Source: Plantago major (Eukaryota > Streptophyta > Magnoliopsida > Lamiales > Plantaginaceae). Taken from it: 64,000 bases of DNA. Below, piece after piece: positions 12,031-23,743 of the stretch (within the stretch, counting starts at the first letter, position 1; each line of letters opens with the position of its first letter). The stretch covers positions 70,678,217-70,742,216 of the forward strand of contig CM048841.1 in assembly GCA_026545765.1 (NCBI GenBank), written 5' to 3'. The translations under genes and the position numbers were made by a program. The notes below the pieces were generated by a model. It saw nothing but the letters and a program-made list of their open reading frames with translations. It did no database searches and was not told the DNA's origin.

Positions 12031-15000
12031 TTTCGTACCTTGTGTACATCATCGGGCTTTGGGTAAGGATAGGCAAAGGAGAGGTCCATCTTTCTGGCAT
12101 CGTTTCTCTTCTCTACTTCAAGGTTTAGCCAGGCATGAAGGTGCTCAGATTTTAGCAATTCTGGCTTGCCTTCTCTCCATTTCAAGATGTCTCGGTTGAG
12201 GATGGGAGTTGGAAACTTATCATTGACAAGTAAATGTTGTAGTTCCAGAATCCAATACCCTCTCTTGTTCAGAATGCACCTATATGAAGACTCTTCATTA
12301 CTCGTCTTCACATATTCAATGTGGACATCAGTTGGATTTTCTTGAACAATTTCTCTGTTTGTTCTGCCAAACTGGGAATCCCTTCTTGCTTTTCTGTTGG
12401 GTGGCCTTCTGTCAGGAGATCCTCTAACCCTTTCTTCCTGCCTTGGGGCTGTGCTGGTGGAAGTTCCTTGTATTGACTTGGTATTTCTAGAAGGAGTTCT
12501 GGCTGCCAAAGGCATTGCTGCCAGAGGAGGTTGTGAGGTGCTTGCTTGCCTTATTCTCTTGTGAAGTGGATGTTCATCTGTATCAGATTCATCCTCATCA
12601 TCATCATTGAAGTTCAACAATGGAGTCTTGCAGCTTTCTTGGTCTCTCACTTCTCCTTCTTCTTGGTCTTCTCCTTTTTCAGGATTATTCTGGTTGTTCC
12701 CTTCTGAGATCCTAAGGGACTTGGTTCCCCTAGTGACCATATTTCTCAGCCTTCTGGCTGGTTGATCTGGAACAACTTCTTCAACAGGGGCATCTCCGGT
12801 GTTCTTGATGACTAGTTGACTTGAGGAGGGAGGCATAGATTGTTTTCTCTTTCTTCCTCTACCTTTCGGAGGGATCTCTTCTTCTTCCCCCTTAGTCATG
12901 AATGACTGACTCATAATGGCATAAGCTTCAGAGAGTGAGTCAATGTTTTTCTGGAGATTATTGTGCACCCTGACCAATTCTTGGATTTCTTTCTTCAGCT
13001 CGTGGTTCTGCTTAACCAGTTCCTGCTCCTTTCTGTTGAGCTCTTCAAGTGGCCTAAGAATGCCGTTGGCTTGCAGAACAGCATGGCTGGCTTCATTGAG
13101 TGCTGCATTAGCATTGTTACAATCCTCATCCCTGACCAACCCTAGGTCTTTCTGAGAGAGAGCTATGCTGGTTGCTCTGTTGAGTAACGCAGCAGCCAAT
13201 GACTTCATCTCTTATGGGACGGATTTTAGCACTTCTGTGTCTTGAGCAATTAGTGTCTTTCTGAGTTCCAAAAAGATACTATTTCTGGCACGGTGCTCTT
13301 CACTTCTTGAACTACTTGGTGCAGAGAATATATGAGGAGCAAGTAGAGCTCTCTTGTGTTGAGTGACAAGTCTCTCATCTTCTGCGTCAGTAATCAAGTT
13401 TTGGTTGTTTTCAGCATCACTCTTATTATCTTTTTCTTGAATAGTTTGCAGATTGACAACCTTTTTCTGCTTTCCATCAAGTGTCTTGTTCCGAGAAGAT
13501 GTAGAAGGTCTTTCGATGCGATCTCAAAGATCATCTTCTTCATCATCATTGTCATCCATGGCATCTATTTCAGCAGCTGTGACAACAATGGCATCTTTTA
13601 GATTTCTTTGCTCATCTAGGAGCGCCAAGTCCTGGGTGTTAGCTTCTTTGAGCTTTTGAATTTTGGCTTCCTTTTCATCAATAAGAGCTTGACACTCTAA
13701 GTTGATTCTCTTTTCTTCTTCCAACACCTTTCTGAGTTGTTCAATTCTGAACTCAGCGGCAGATATCTCTTCAAGTATATCGCTCATTCGCATTGGGTTT
13801 TCTGATGAGACTTTGAAGGTGATGATGATGGGGTTTCTGAGCATTGGAAGGAGTGGCCTTTTCTGCACTTCCTTTGCTAACTTTCTGAATCCCGCCGTTT
13901 CCAGGTTGGGGATCATCATTCTGATCATCATCATCATCATCCTTCTTGTTTTCTTGACTTGGATGCTCGTAAGGGGTACTTGATAATCATTCTCGTCCAT
14001 TTCTTCTTCATCTTCTGAAATCAAGTTGATCACATTTGGGAATGTAATCATTCTCCCATTCACTTCTTCTTGCTCAGCTGGGTAAGTAGTGAGCTTACTA
14101 GGCAATGCAGGATGGGTTACCATCGCTCTTGGGTTTGAGCATCCATGCTTTTGAAATCTGCTAGAAGTTTTTATGCTACTTCATGAGTGAAGTCTTCATG
14201 CATCAGATTGGCAAAAGAATAAGACTCTGTTGGGAACAATGCATGGATGTAGTCTTCCAGATTTAGGGATATTGCTCTCTTTTCTGGGACGCCGATTATC
14301 GTGCTATTTCGAAGGTCACCTTTCCGAAGTTTCGCCATATTGTCAAGCACTTTAGATGTTTCTTGAGAGTGTGCTTCGAAAGCCTTGAGTAAATCAATCG
14401 GCACAAAACTTTGAGCTGAAAGAAAGGGATCAAGTTAGTTTTGTTCAAACCACTTGAGTTGGTATCTCGTGCAAAAGTAAGCTTTCGAGCATACCTGTAG
14501 AAAAACTAGGCTCATTTGCTTGGACTTTAGCTTGTTTGGGCACAGGCCTCGGATACCTTGTTGTGAGGAGAAGTCGATCCTCAAATCCTTTCTTTCCGAT
14601 TGAACCGAGAAATAGAATCAAATATGTTTAGAAACTTGTTATCGAAAAAGATAAGTGGAAAAATGCTTCGAGACTTCACTTACTTCCAAGTGAGGAAGCT
14701 CTGGCATCTTCTCGTAAACCTTGGGGTTTCGAACCTTTTCTTGAATCGCTTGTTCAGCCAGCTTTCTATTGGAGGAGTTTTCAAGAATTTTTCGCTTCCA
14801 ATTGTTCTTCCGACCGAGCTGTAAGAACAAACATAAGAGATTTAGTAGTGGGATTTCGAGCATTCTTGAAGAAGATTATTATCGAGTGCTTACCTTCTCA
14901 TCAAGGCTCAAGAATGCTTCTTGTAAAGCTTTCGGTCTGGATTTTCTTGGTTTTGGAGTGTTGGTCCCTCCACCACTACTTCGTCAGTTAGAGCCTAAAG

Positions 15001-16756
15001 TAAGACAAAAAGAAATTTAGAACACAAGATATTAATTTTTCAAGCAAGCTATTTCTTATTCAGAGATAACTTAGCTACCTGTAGAACAGGCTCTTCTTGT
15101 TGTTCTGAGGTTGGAGAAACCTCTTCTTCATTCAGAAGGGTGGATGATTAACTTCCCGAAAGTTTGTCTCAATATGGCCTGAAAAGAGTCAAGCTGATCA
15201 TTGATCTTTTGGACTTGTGGTGAATCCACAGTCTCTCTGTGCTCATTGTTGTTCTCCTCTGTAGTATCATTCTGAGTCTCCATCTCAGTTTGATCCCTTT
15301 CTGAGAGTTGAGCTCTCTCAGAAGGTTGAGGAACCTATTCAAGAACAGGGTTTTCTTCAGCAATATTGAGTTCTGGTATTGTGAATGTGGAAGCAATGTC
15401 AGTATCTTCCATCATTCTATCTTCCTCACCCAGGCCTTCTTCTTCCTGCTGGGTAGAGGGGCTCTTATCTTTCTGAAGAGCTAAGTTTTATGCTCCTCCT
15501 TGGGTCTCAAGCTTATATCTTTTGAGCACTGTTGCGATTACTTCATCGTCCTCGTAATCACCATTCGTGTTGGCAGACTCCATCTATGATATTTCTATCA
15601 TCTCGGGAGAGTTCGAGCAATGCTTCGTGATTCTTGGGGCTTCGAATCGCTTTTGGCGAACAACATCTTCTGAGACCTTGTCTCCAGAAGGTTGTGCCTC
15701 TTGAATGTTTATGGACTTGGAGGTCCTTTTGCCTTGAGCCCTTTTTCTTTTGGCAGCTGGAGGTTTAGCTTGAGCTTGCTCAGAAACCTCCTCACCTTGC
15801 TATGTAGTTTCTTCAGCCTTTCTGAGTACTTGCTCAGCAACAATTCTCTCTTTTTCTTCAAAGGCGTGTCTGAAAAGGGAGTTGGTGACTGGGATTTCTT
15901 GTTTCTCTCTAAGAGTAATCCCCATGGTTTCCAGAATGTAACATATCTTGAGACCAAAGTGCATATTGGCTTTTGGCTCAGCAAGGCCATTGATGATTTT
16001 GGGCTCAAATTCCTCAATATGTCCAAGGAATTTGTTGAAGGCGTACTTCCCCCAATTGAAGTGGGTTTCCTGCCCTTCATTCTTCTGGTTCAGAAGATGC
16101 ATCATCATCCATCTCTCCATACTTATCTGGTCTACTCCACCTTTGTTGCCATCAAAGAAACGGACCAGGATGAGAGCCAAAGTACTCCAGAGTTTCTGAA
16201 GATGACTTGTTCTGATAGCTTTCAGAATAAAGTCTCCTGGGCAAGCTTTTGCATTTTCCAACTGGATTGCCTCAAAAAGTTCTTTGACGCCTTGAATCAT
16301 TGAGGCGTCCTTGATGTTGATATCTTCAATAGTTCCTCGATTTTTCAATCGGAACAATTTGCAGAAAGCCTTGCAGTCAAGAACAATTTCTTGTCCTTGG
16401 ACTTGATGCATGTACTTTTCTTCTTTATCATTCACAACCTTTGTGAAGATTTTGGAGTTGTTGTAGAACTCAAGACATCCAAAGGTGGATAGGCCATCTG
16501 GGTGCAGATAAAACCTCAGATATGGGAATTCTTCAACATCCCCAATATCAGCTTCCTTTCTGGTTTTGAAGATATAACAGCTGGTACATATTTCTTCACT
16601 AAGAATGCTCCCCAATTCATTTTATGACTAGGGTTTCCAATCAAGGTGAATTCTCCTGTATGCTTATTCAACACCTTAAGTTCTTTTCCTCCTTGCTTTT
16701 CCAGGAGTAGATGATCCTACCTTAGGGTTCTTGGTGGTCATCTTCTTGGGTGCCAT
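11997..16756 (-). pseudogene. SIRE-1 accessory frame (aORF) with introns, function unknown
   Basis: Located between pol and the 3' LTR, where Sireviruses carry an extra, sometimes 'envelope-like', frame. The start (complement of CAT at 16754-16756) opens a basic N-terminus. A conserved globular part follows (15800-16615), vaguely like plant transposon-associated domains. Next come several short exons with Pro/Glu/Lys-rich, disordered character. A coiled, acidic region (13524-14123) and a Ser/Arg-rich part ending in a conserved C-terminal block (11997-13208) complete it. GT-AG introns are inferred at 14416-14494, 14605-14683, about 14815-14893 and 14995-15078, each matching one in SIRE-2. I see no signal peptide or membrane segment, so an envelope role is unsupported. 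Frames are interrupted by small indels. Confidence 0.6.
14416..15078 (-). other. Cluster of four short introns in SIRE-1 aORF
   Basis: Introns at 14995-15078, about 14815-14893, about 14605-14683 and 14416-14494, all 75-84 nt, have donors GTAGC, GTAAG, GTAAG and GTATG. The first and last have clean AG acceptors. In the middle two, the acceptor seen in SIRE-2 as CTCAG reads CTCGG here, so they may be damaged. The SIRE-2 intron at 43472-43546 has no counterpart here. Confidence 0.65.
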
Positions 16757-17661
16757 CTCTTTATATAAAGTTTTGAATAAGTGGTATTGCGTATGATTTT
16801 GCACAAGTAATTGAGATTAGTTTATCTTTTCGTAAGACTAAGCAAAAAGTCGAGTTTTGTAGGAGGTTTGCAGAAATCTTGAGAGATTTTGCTATTTTGA
16901 TGCAAGTTTGAAATTTCGGATTTGGTAAAAGTGTTTGTCTTTTGTCCAATTCATATATATATAGCAGATAAAACATACATAGATACAACATACATATAGC
17001 TGAATATGAATGCGTGTCTTTGCATCTGCATAGGCGTGGTACGTCCTTTGTACTTCATTAAATGCTTAGTGGGCCACGTCTGAATTTCTAAACATACATT
17101 ACTTGCTTTGTTTTAATCTCAGCCGTTGAGATCAAACGTTTATACATCAAGGGCTTATATTGAATATCTTGTAATGATATCAATCAACAAATGGTAATGT
17201 GCCGACTTGATGGATTTTTAATATGCTACATTCATTGTGTCACTAAAGAGTGAGAACACTTTGATCGTTTGAGCTTATCATTCTGAATGTCAAGTCCTTA
17301 TCTATATATTGTTTATCATGAAAATGGTAAAATTACAAGACATCGACATGTTTGACTTTCGTAACTTATACCTTTTGGGCTTTGTGTGTCTTTTCTCTTT
17401 ATGACTAAATAGTTTCCTGAATTCAAGAATCAGAAACTTCAGTTGTTTGAATGTATTTGACCCACTCTTAGTAAGTAAGTTCTAGTCTTATTTACTCATT
17501 GAATGTGTACCAACCTTTGCCTTTCTGGATATCCGTTCCAGAAATGTTTTGCCTTTCTGAGTGTTGCTACTCAGAAACCTTTGCAACACTTCTTAACAAC
17601 TTGGCTTTCTGAGAGCATGTTCTCAGAGGCCTGCTTCTTTTCTACCTTGCTTACTCAGACT
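16757..17661 (-). other. SIRE-1 spacer between pol and aORF
   Basis: About 900 bp of AT-rich sequence without a coding frame; similar sequence separates pol and aORF in SIRE-2. A TATATATA run at 16955-16963 could serve a promoter for the accessory gene, but this is speculative. Confidence 0.5.
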
Positions 17662-18980
17662 TTAGAGATTCAGGACATTTTTCACCCTTAGTAACTCCAT
17701 CAATCCAAGATTATGTCTTAAGGTCAAGAACCGCTTTCTTGTAGGGCTTGGTGAAGATATCCGCAAGTTGGTCTTCGTGTACAATCTTGAGTATCTCTAT
17801 ATCGCTTTTTCAACATGGTCTCGATGAAGTGGTGTCTAACATCAATGTGCTTTGTTCGCATGGAACTTGGGATTCGTGTGATTGCAATAGCACTTGTGTT
17901 GTCACGTAAAATAGGAGTTTTCTTCATCGAGTCAATAGTCTCGAGTTGTTGTTGAATCCACGTAATTCGTGTTGCACAACAACCAAGAAAGAATATATTC
18001 AAATTTCCGGTAGAAGTTGCAATTGAGTTTTGCTTCTTGCTAAACCATGAGATAAGTCTTGTTCTTAAACCACAAGTTCCTGAGGTACTTTTCCTATCAA
18101 GCATTGATCCAGCATAGTCAGCATCTGAGTAACCAGCCAAACTCAATCCACCTTCTTTAGGATACCACAAACCTATATTTACTGTACCTTTCACATACCT
18201 TAATACTTTCATAGCAATGTTGTAGTGTGATTGCATTGGATTTGTTTGAAATCTAGCACACTCCAACGCATATTGAATATCCGTCTGCATAAGAAGGTAA
18301 AGTAGTGAACCTATTAATTTCCTATACTTGTGTTCTTCAACACTCTTATCCGATTCAAGATAGGTCATTTTGGTTCCTATGCTCATAGGTATCTTAGCAT
18401 TCTTTTCAGAGGGCTTAAGATTGAACTTTGTGAGCATGTCTTTTGCATACTTTGTCTGACTAATGAATATTCCATCATTGAGTTTCTTGACTTGCAATGC
18501 TAGGAAATAGTTCAATTCTCCCATCATGCTCATCTCAAACTTATTTTTCATGAGATTTGCAAAGTCATCACAAAGTTGCTTGTCCTTAGATCCAAATATA
18601 ATGTCATCAACATATACTTGAACTAAGAGCAGTTTCCCATCATGATTTAAGGTAAATAAAGTTTTATCAACTTCACCTTTCTTGAAACCACTTTCTAGAA
18701 GGTATTTGGCCAAAGTATCATACCATGCTCTTGGAGCTGCTTTCCATATAGAGCTTCAGTAGTTTATAGACCATTCTACTTCGAGGAAACTTCAAAACCA
18801 GGGTTGTTCAACATAGACTTCCTCAAAGAAGTTCCCATTCAAGAATGCACTTTTGACATCCATCCGATAAACTTTAAAGTCTTTATGAGTCGCAAAGTTT
18901 AAAAGAGTCCTATTGCATCCAATCTGCAACCGTGCATATGACTCATCAAAATCTAAACCTTCACCGGTGAATCCTCGCAA
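17662..18980 (-). pseudogene. SIRE-1 reverse transcriptase and RNase H
   Basis: This is the C-terminal part of a Copia polyprotein. The upstream part (18792-18980) holds the Copia RT block DVKSAFLNG. After a frame break, 17724-18713 carries the catalytic YVDD motif in VYVDDIIFG. RNase H blocks follow (SDADYAGSMLDRKSTSG, DNTSAIAI and, near the end, TKHIDVRHH). The catalytic YVDD is intact here, unlike in SIRE-2. Phase shifts at about 18720-18790 and 17760-17830 and a changed TEAEY region (TGNLN) mean no continuous enzyme is encoded. The pol stop is best placed at 17662-17664. Confidence 0.88.
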
Positions 18981-20092
18981 CCAACCTTGCTTTGTTTCTG
19001 GTTATTTCACCAGATTCATTCATCTTGTTTCTGAAAACCCACTTGGTTCCAATCACAGATATTCCTTCTACAAATGGAACTAGTTTCCAGACTTTGTTTC
19101 TTTCAAATTGATCCAACTCTTCTTGCATTGCGTAGATCCGCCTTGGTCTCTTAATGCTTCTTCAATAGTTTTAGTTCAATGTTTGAGATGAAACATCCAA
19201 AGAGAGGATTAGCATTTTCGCTATTGCTCTCCTAGTCCTAACACCTTGATTGATTGGTCCAATCACATCCTTGCAGGATGATCCTTGATCCATCTCATCA
19301 TGGGTTCGGCTAGTAGGTCAACATATATGTGATCCGAATGTGAATCACTATGATTATGACTTGATACTTCTTCAGTATCTATGACATTTTGTACCACAGG
19401 AGGTCGTTGAATGTCTGACACTTGCTCAGTGTGAGGGCTTTCTGTGACATGCCTGTCAGAGAGGTCATTTCCAGAATTAGCTCTTTGATGAACATCTTCG
19501 CTTCCATTTCGAATTTTCATAGGAAATTCTTCATCATGTCCGAGAATCATCCGTTGTTACAAGGCATTTCATGCTTTTCTTCACGAGTCATCCTCTCTTT
19601 CCATAATGATGTTTTTCCTTTCTGAGGGTTCTTCTTCAGAATCCTTTAACATTAGTTCCTTAAACCTTTCTGAGAGTTAATCATCAAGGGGTGATTTCTT
19701 GCTTTCTTCATAGAACAACATGAACTAATTCTTCAATCCTCTTTGTTCTTTTGTTGTAAACTCTATAAGCTTTGCTATTCATAGAATAACCAAGAAACAC
19801 TCCTTCATCTGCCTTTGGTTGAAATGTTCTTAGATACTCTTTTCCATTGTTAAGAACAAAACATCTACAACCAAACACTTTCAGATGTTTAATATTAGGG
19901 GTCTAACAACCAAGAGCTCATAAGGGTCTCATGGTGTTTGTTTATCAAACTTCGAGTGTAGCATGTTGTGTTTACATTTTCAACCCAATAAACTTCACTT
20001 ATTTCAAAGGTCAACCAAAGATTGTCCTCCGCTTCTTTAAGGGTTCTATTTTTCCTTTCGCAACACCATTTTGTTGTGGTGTTCTTACGCAT
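18981..20092 (-). pseudogene. SIRE-1 integrase C-terminal region and RT-proximal linker
   Basis: Minus-strand pieces in several phases correspond to SIRE-2 38571-39625. They include the ERKNRTL motif of the integrase core end (near 20060), the segment naming an FLGYSMNSKAYRVYN-type block (near 19770), and an acidic Ser/His linker at 19263-19550. Multiple indels and stops break it. Confidence 0.75.
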
Positions 20093-20974
20093 TTAAAGTT
20101 GATGTTGTATACCTTTCGGGTACAAAACTCCTTTATGTAATCGGTTGACAAATTCAACCACGGTCCTGCTCGATTGCAGATACCTTGTCATTTTTCATGA
20201 CTTCAAGCTTATTTAGCAAGTTTGGTATCTCCACCCTAGCATCAGATTTATGCTTCAGAAAGACAACCCAAGTGAATCTTGAGAAGTCATCTACAACAAC
20301 AAGAACATACTTCTTTCCTGCATAACTAGTTACAGATGATTCAAAAAGATCTATGTGTAATAGTTGTAGTGGTCTAACACTAGAGTGTCTGATTTTGGAC
20401 TTGAAAGAGATCTTAGATTGTTTCCATCCGACAAAGCGTAATGTATACCATCCTTTCTGAAAGATGTTTTGGGAAGGCCAACTACTAACTCTTTCTTGGC
20501 AAGTTTGTTCAGAGTTTTGAAATTCAAGTGACTCATTCTTTTGTGCCATGACCAGAGCTCTTCTGTGTGACCTGATTGACTCACCATGAGACATTCTTCA
20601 GTTGTGGCAGATGCCCAATCGGCAACATAAAGACTGCCTTTCCGCCTAGCAACCAAGACTGTCTGCTTTGACTCATTGTCAATAAGTTTGCAATATTTTG
20701 CTTTAAATTTCACAGTAAATCCCTTGTCTGCAAACTGGCTCATGCTAAATAGATTGTATTTCAAACCCTTAACATGTAATACGTCAGTAATTGTTAAGGA
20801 TCCCAATTTGACGTTGCCAAACCCCAGAGAGGGATTTAATTCTCCAAAGAACTGGATGTCTGGTCCATTGTTGCAAGCTTTGTAGTTGACCAGATTTGTT
20901 TTGTCTCCTTTCATGTGCTTTCCGCATCCACTATCAAATAGCCATTGAGCCTTAGTCCAAGAGGTGTTCTGCAC
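20093..20974 (-). pseudogene. SIRE-1 protease and integrase N-terminal/core
   Basis: The frame 20351-20974 contains the retropepsin active site in WLFDSGCGKHM, followed by the integrase zinc-binding start (LWSWHKRMSHLNF). An overlapping frame at 20154-20594 holds the core block HIDLFESS...LVVVDDFSRFTWVVFL with a catalytic Asp. The two overlapping phases show a frameshift at about 20460-20520. Copia gene order (protease, integrase, then RT) is clear. The start in this annotation is a domain boundary, not a translation start. Confidence 0.85.
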
Positions 20975-21124
20975 AAAACAGGAAACAGGAGTTAGGTTCT
21001 TGCCTCAGAGATAGAACCACTTAGACTAAACATTCTTCCAAAGAGGAATCCACATTTTAGTGAATTTCGGGAGTTTGTTTTGTCTAACTTTATCAAGGAG
21101 AAACAATAGAATCGAATTTTGATC

Positions 21125-22285
21125 TCAATCTTCCTTCGAGGTGTTTCTAGGTGTTCCTTTTGGTGCTTTCGACCTCGGTTTCGGATTGCTTTTCAAAGAA
21201 CTTAGCCTTTCCGCCGTGTTCCTTCTAGCTTTGGCATTCAGTTTTTCAGTGGTTTGAGATTTCTTCCACTTCTGTTTATTGCTACGTGCAATATCAGCCT
21301 TGCGCCATTGTTCTTGTCCTTCCTTATATTGTTGTAAAAGGACTTTTCCAATAGCACGATAGCCAATGCCATTTCGAACACCTTTGGCTTTCATAATGCG
21401 GTCTTCAGAAGCCTTACTAGTTTCTGTACCGTCTTTATTTTCATTAAATGGTACAGTAGAGAATTTGCCTATTCCAGCAATTCTTCCTTTCCTAGTAATA
21501 TGGCAATGTGGATGGCTACATGTCTGAGGGTTGTATTTCTTTTCAGAAGCTTCACCCACAAGTTTCTTGTGGAACTTGTTGTTCTTTCAAAGGTTAGGTT
21601 GCTACTCCTTTTCCTTTGTCAACTACCTTAGCTTTCTGACCAATGCTATAGGTGGTTGAAGAACCATTCTGTTGACTTTTTACAAAGGTCAACCTTTCAT
21701 CACTCTTCTTCAGAGGAGATGAATTACTCGATTGTTCATCAAGTCCAAGTCCACCTTTCTCGTGAGGGATCTCTCGATATGATTGAACCTCGTGAGAGTG
21801 TCACTAGCCTTGCATAAGATTGAAGGATAGCTCTTTCTTCAAGTTCCTCATTCTAAAGCGCCTTTATCATTTTCTTATTAAGTTCATCCAAGGCTAGTTT
21901 GTGAAAATTTTCATTTTCGGATGTCCGATTTTTCTGTAGGGCTATTTCACGCTTTTGTTCTCAGATACCGGTTAGCTCGTAAACCTCTTTTCAAGAGTTT
22001 CTTTGCTTTCCTCTAGAATTCCGGTTTTGATTGTGCTTCCAAAATTCTTTCTCATAACGATCCAATTCACTCGATTAACTCCAGATCCTCAATTCCATCA
22101 TCACTCTCATAGTATAGAAATTGTGAAATGTTTGTTACCTCATCACCATAAGACACATTTCAATGTTGGAGATGTCCGACCAAGAATCTCAAAGAACTCC
22201 ACACATTTCATTCTTCTTAAGGCCGAAGTCGATTACGTCGTGGGTGATTCCACACAATTCTGGTGATGGTAGGTTTGAGTTATCT
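21125..22285 (-). pseudogene. SIRE-1 gag C-terminal extension
   Basis: This corresponds to SIRE-2 36412-37560: an acidic, heptad-rich (coiled-coil-like) stretch, then a Lys/Arg-rich linker (21125-21559). A long extension between zinc knuckle and protease is typical of Sirevirus gag. Frame is lost repeatedly between 21560 and 22285. Its upstream edge is the CACTA insertion. Confidence 0.65.
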
Positions 22286-22619
22286 CACTACAAGAATTCT
22301 GTTGTAACGGGACGGAAAGGTATCCGTCGCCCCTGTAGCGACGGATCGCTAATTGGGGCGACGGATTCTATCCGTCGCCCCGTTTGGCGATGGATAAAAG
22401 TTATCCGTCGCTACAGAGCGACTTATAATTTTATCCGTCGCTACAGAGCGTTGACCAAAATTTAAAAAAAAAAAAATTTAGCGACGGATAGATCAATCCG
22501 TCGCTAAATTTAGCGACGGATAGATCTATCCGTCGCTAAATAGCCGGAAAATAAAAAAAAAAAAACGTTAGCGACGGATAGATCTAGATCTATCCGTCGC
22601 TAAAAGCCTAAAAAAAATA

Positions 22620-23355
22620 ATATAATTCCTCCACCACCTCCTTTCCTCCACCACTTCTCCTCCATTTCTCCTCTCCTCCTCCTCCCACCACCACCTTTCT
22701 CCTCCCACCACCACCATCCTCCACCACCACCACCATCCTCCTTTCGTCCACCACCTCTCCTCCATTTCTCCTCTCCTCCTCCTCCTCCACCACCATCTCC
22801 ACCACCACCACCACCGCACCACCACCCTGCCACCACCACCATCTCCTCCACCACCACCACCACCACCGCACCACCACCACCCTGCCACCACCACCACCAC
22901 CTCTCTCCTCCCACCACCACCGCACCACCACCCTGCCACCACCACCATCTCCTCCACCACCACCTTTCCTCCTCCCACCACCACCCTGCCACCACCACCA
23001 CCACCCTGCCACCACCACCACCACCCTGCCACCACCACCCTGCCACCACCACCACCACCTCTCTCCTCCCACCACCACCACCCTGCCACCACCACCACCT
23101 TTCCTCCTCCCACCACCACCCTGCCACCACCACCACCACCGCACCACCACCACCCTGCCACCACCACCATCTCCTCCACCACCACCACCACCCTGCCACC
23201 ACCACCACCTTTCCTCCTCCCACCACCACCACCTTTCCTCCTCCCACCACCACCCTGCCACCACCACCACCACCGCACCACCACCACCCTGCCACCACCG
23301 CATCACCACTGCCACCACCACCGCACCACCTTTCTCCTCCCACCACCACCGCACC
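22620..23355. repeat. CCACCA-rich minisatellite inside the CACTA element
   Basis: About 730 bp of CCACCACC-type sequence punctuated by CTGCC and TTTCCTCCTCC variants. It leaves all three minus-strand phases open for about 240-255 codons. These are composition artefacts, not genes. Confidence 0.93.
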
Positions 23356-23500
23356 ATACGAATACAAATTGGATACGAATATAAAAATTCGAATACAAAT
23401 TAATCCGTATACGAATACAAATCAATATCTCGTATACGAATACAAATTGGATACAAATTAATCCGTATACGAATATAAAAATTCGAATACGGATTTTATT
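23356..23500. repeat. AT-rich CGAATACAAAT tandem array
   Basis: Repeats of ATACGAATACAAATT and close variants follow the CCACCA array within the CACTA element. Confidence 0.85.
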
Positions 23501-23743
23501 TTTTTTTAAAAAAAATAGCAATGGGGCGACGGATAGATCTATCCGTCGCCAATAATCAATTTAAAAAAAAAGGTCAAAAATGATAATCCGTCGTCCAATC
23601 CGTCGCGAATTGGACGACGGATTATTATCCGTCGCCACAGCTCCAGCTGACGGAATTTCTATCCGTCGCCGAGCCGGGCAACGGATAGTCGTTCAGAAGC
23701 GACAGATCTATCCGCCGCCATGCACTGCATTTTTGTAGTGTCT

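Larger units (their letters stand above)
22286..23740. mobile_element. Small non-autonomous CACTA element
   Basis: The ends are CACTACAAGAATTC on the left and the inverse of CACTACAAAAATG on the right, flanked by TCT on both sides (22283-22285 and 23741-23743). CACTA ends with a 3-bp TSD define the superfamily. GCGACGGATAGATC-type subterminal repeats occur in both orientations at both ends, the same family of motifs as in the larger element at 56251-61103. It has no transposase, and it disrupts gag of SIRE-1. Confidence 0.9.

Noticed and set aside
15692..16303. 203-codon plus-strand frame
   Set aside because: Antisense shadow of the conserved SIRE-1 accessory frame at 15800-16615; the matching shadow appears opposite SIRE-2.
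22568..23367. Three overlapping minus-strand frames of about 240-255 codons rich in Gly, Val and Trp
   Set aside because: They are open only because the CCACCA repeat contains no stop triplet in any minus-strand phase. There is no domain or start context.
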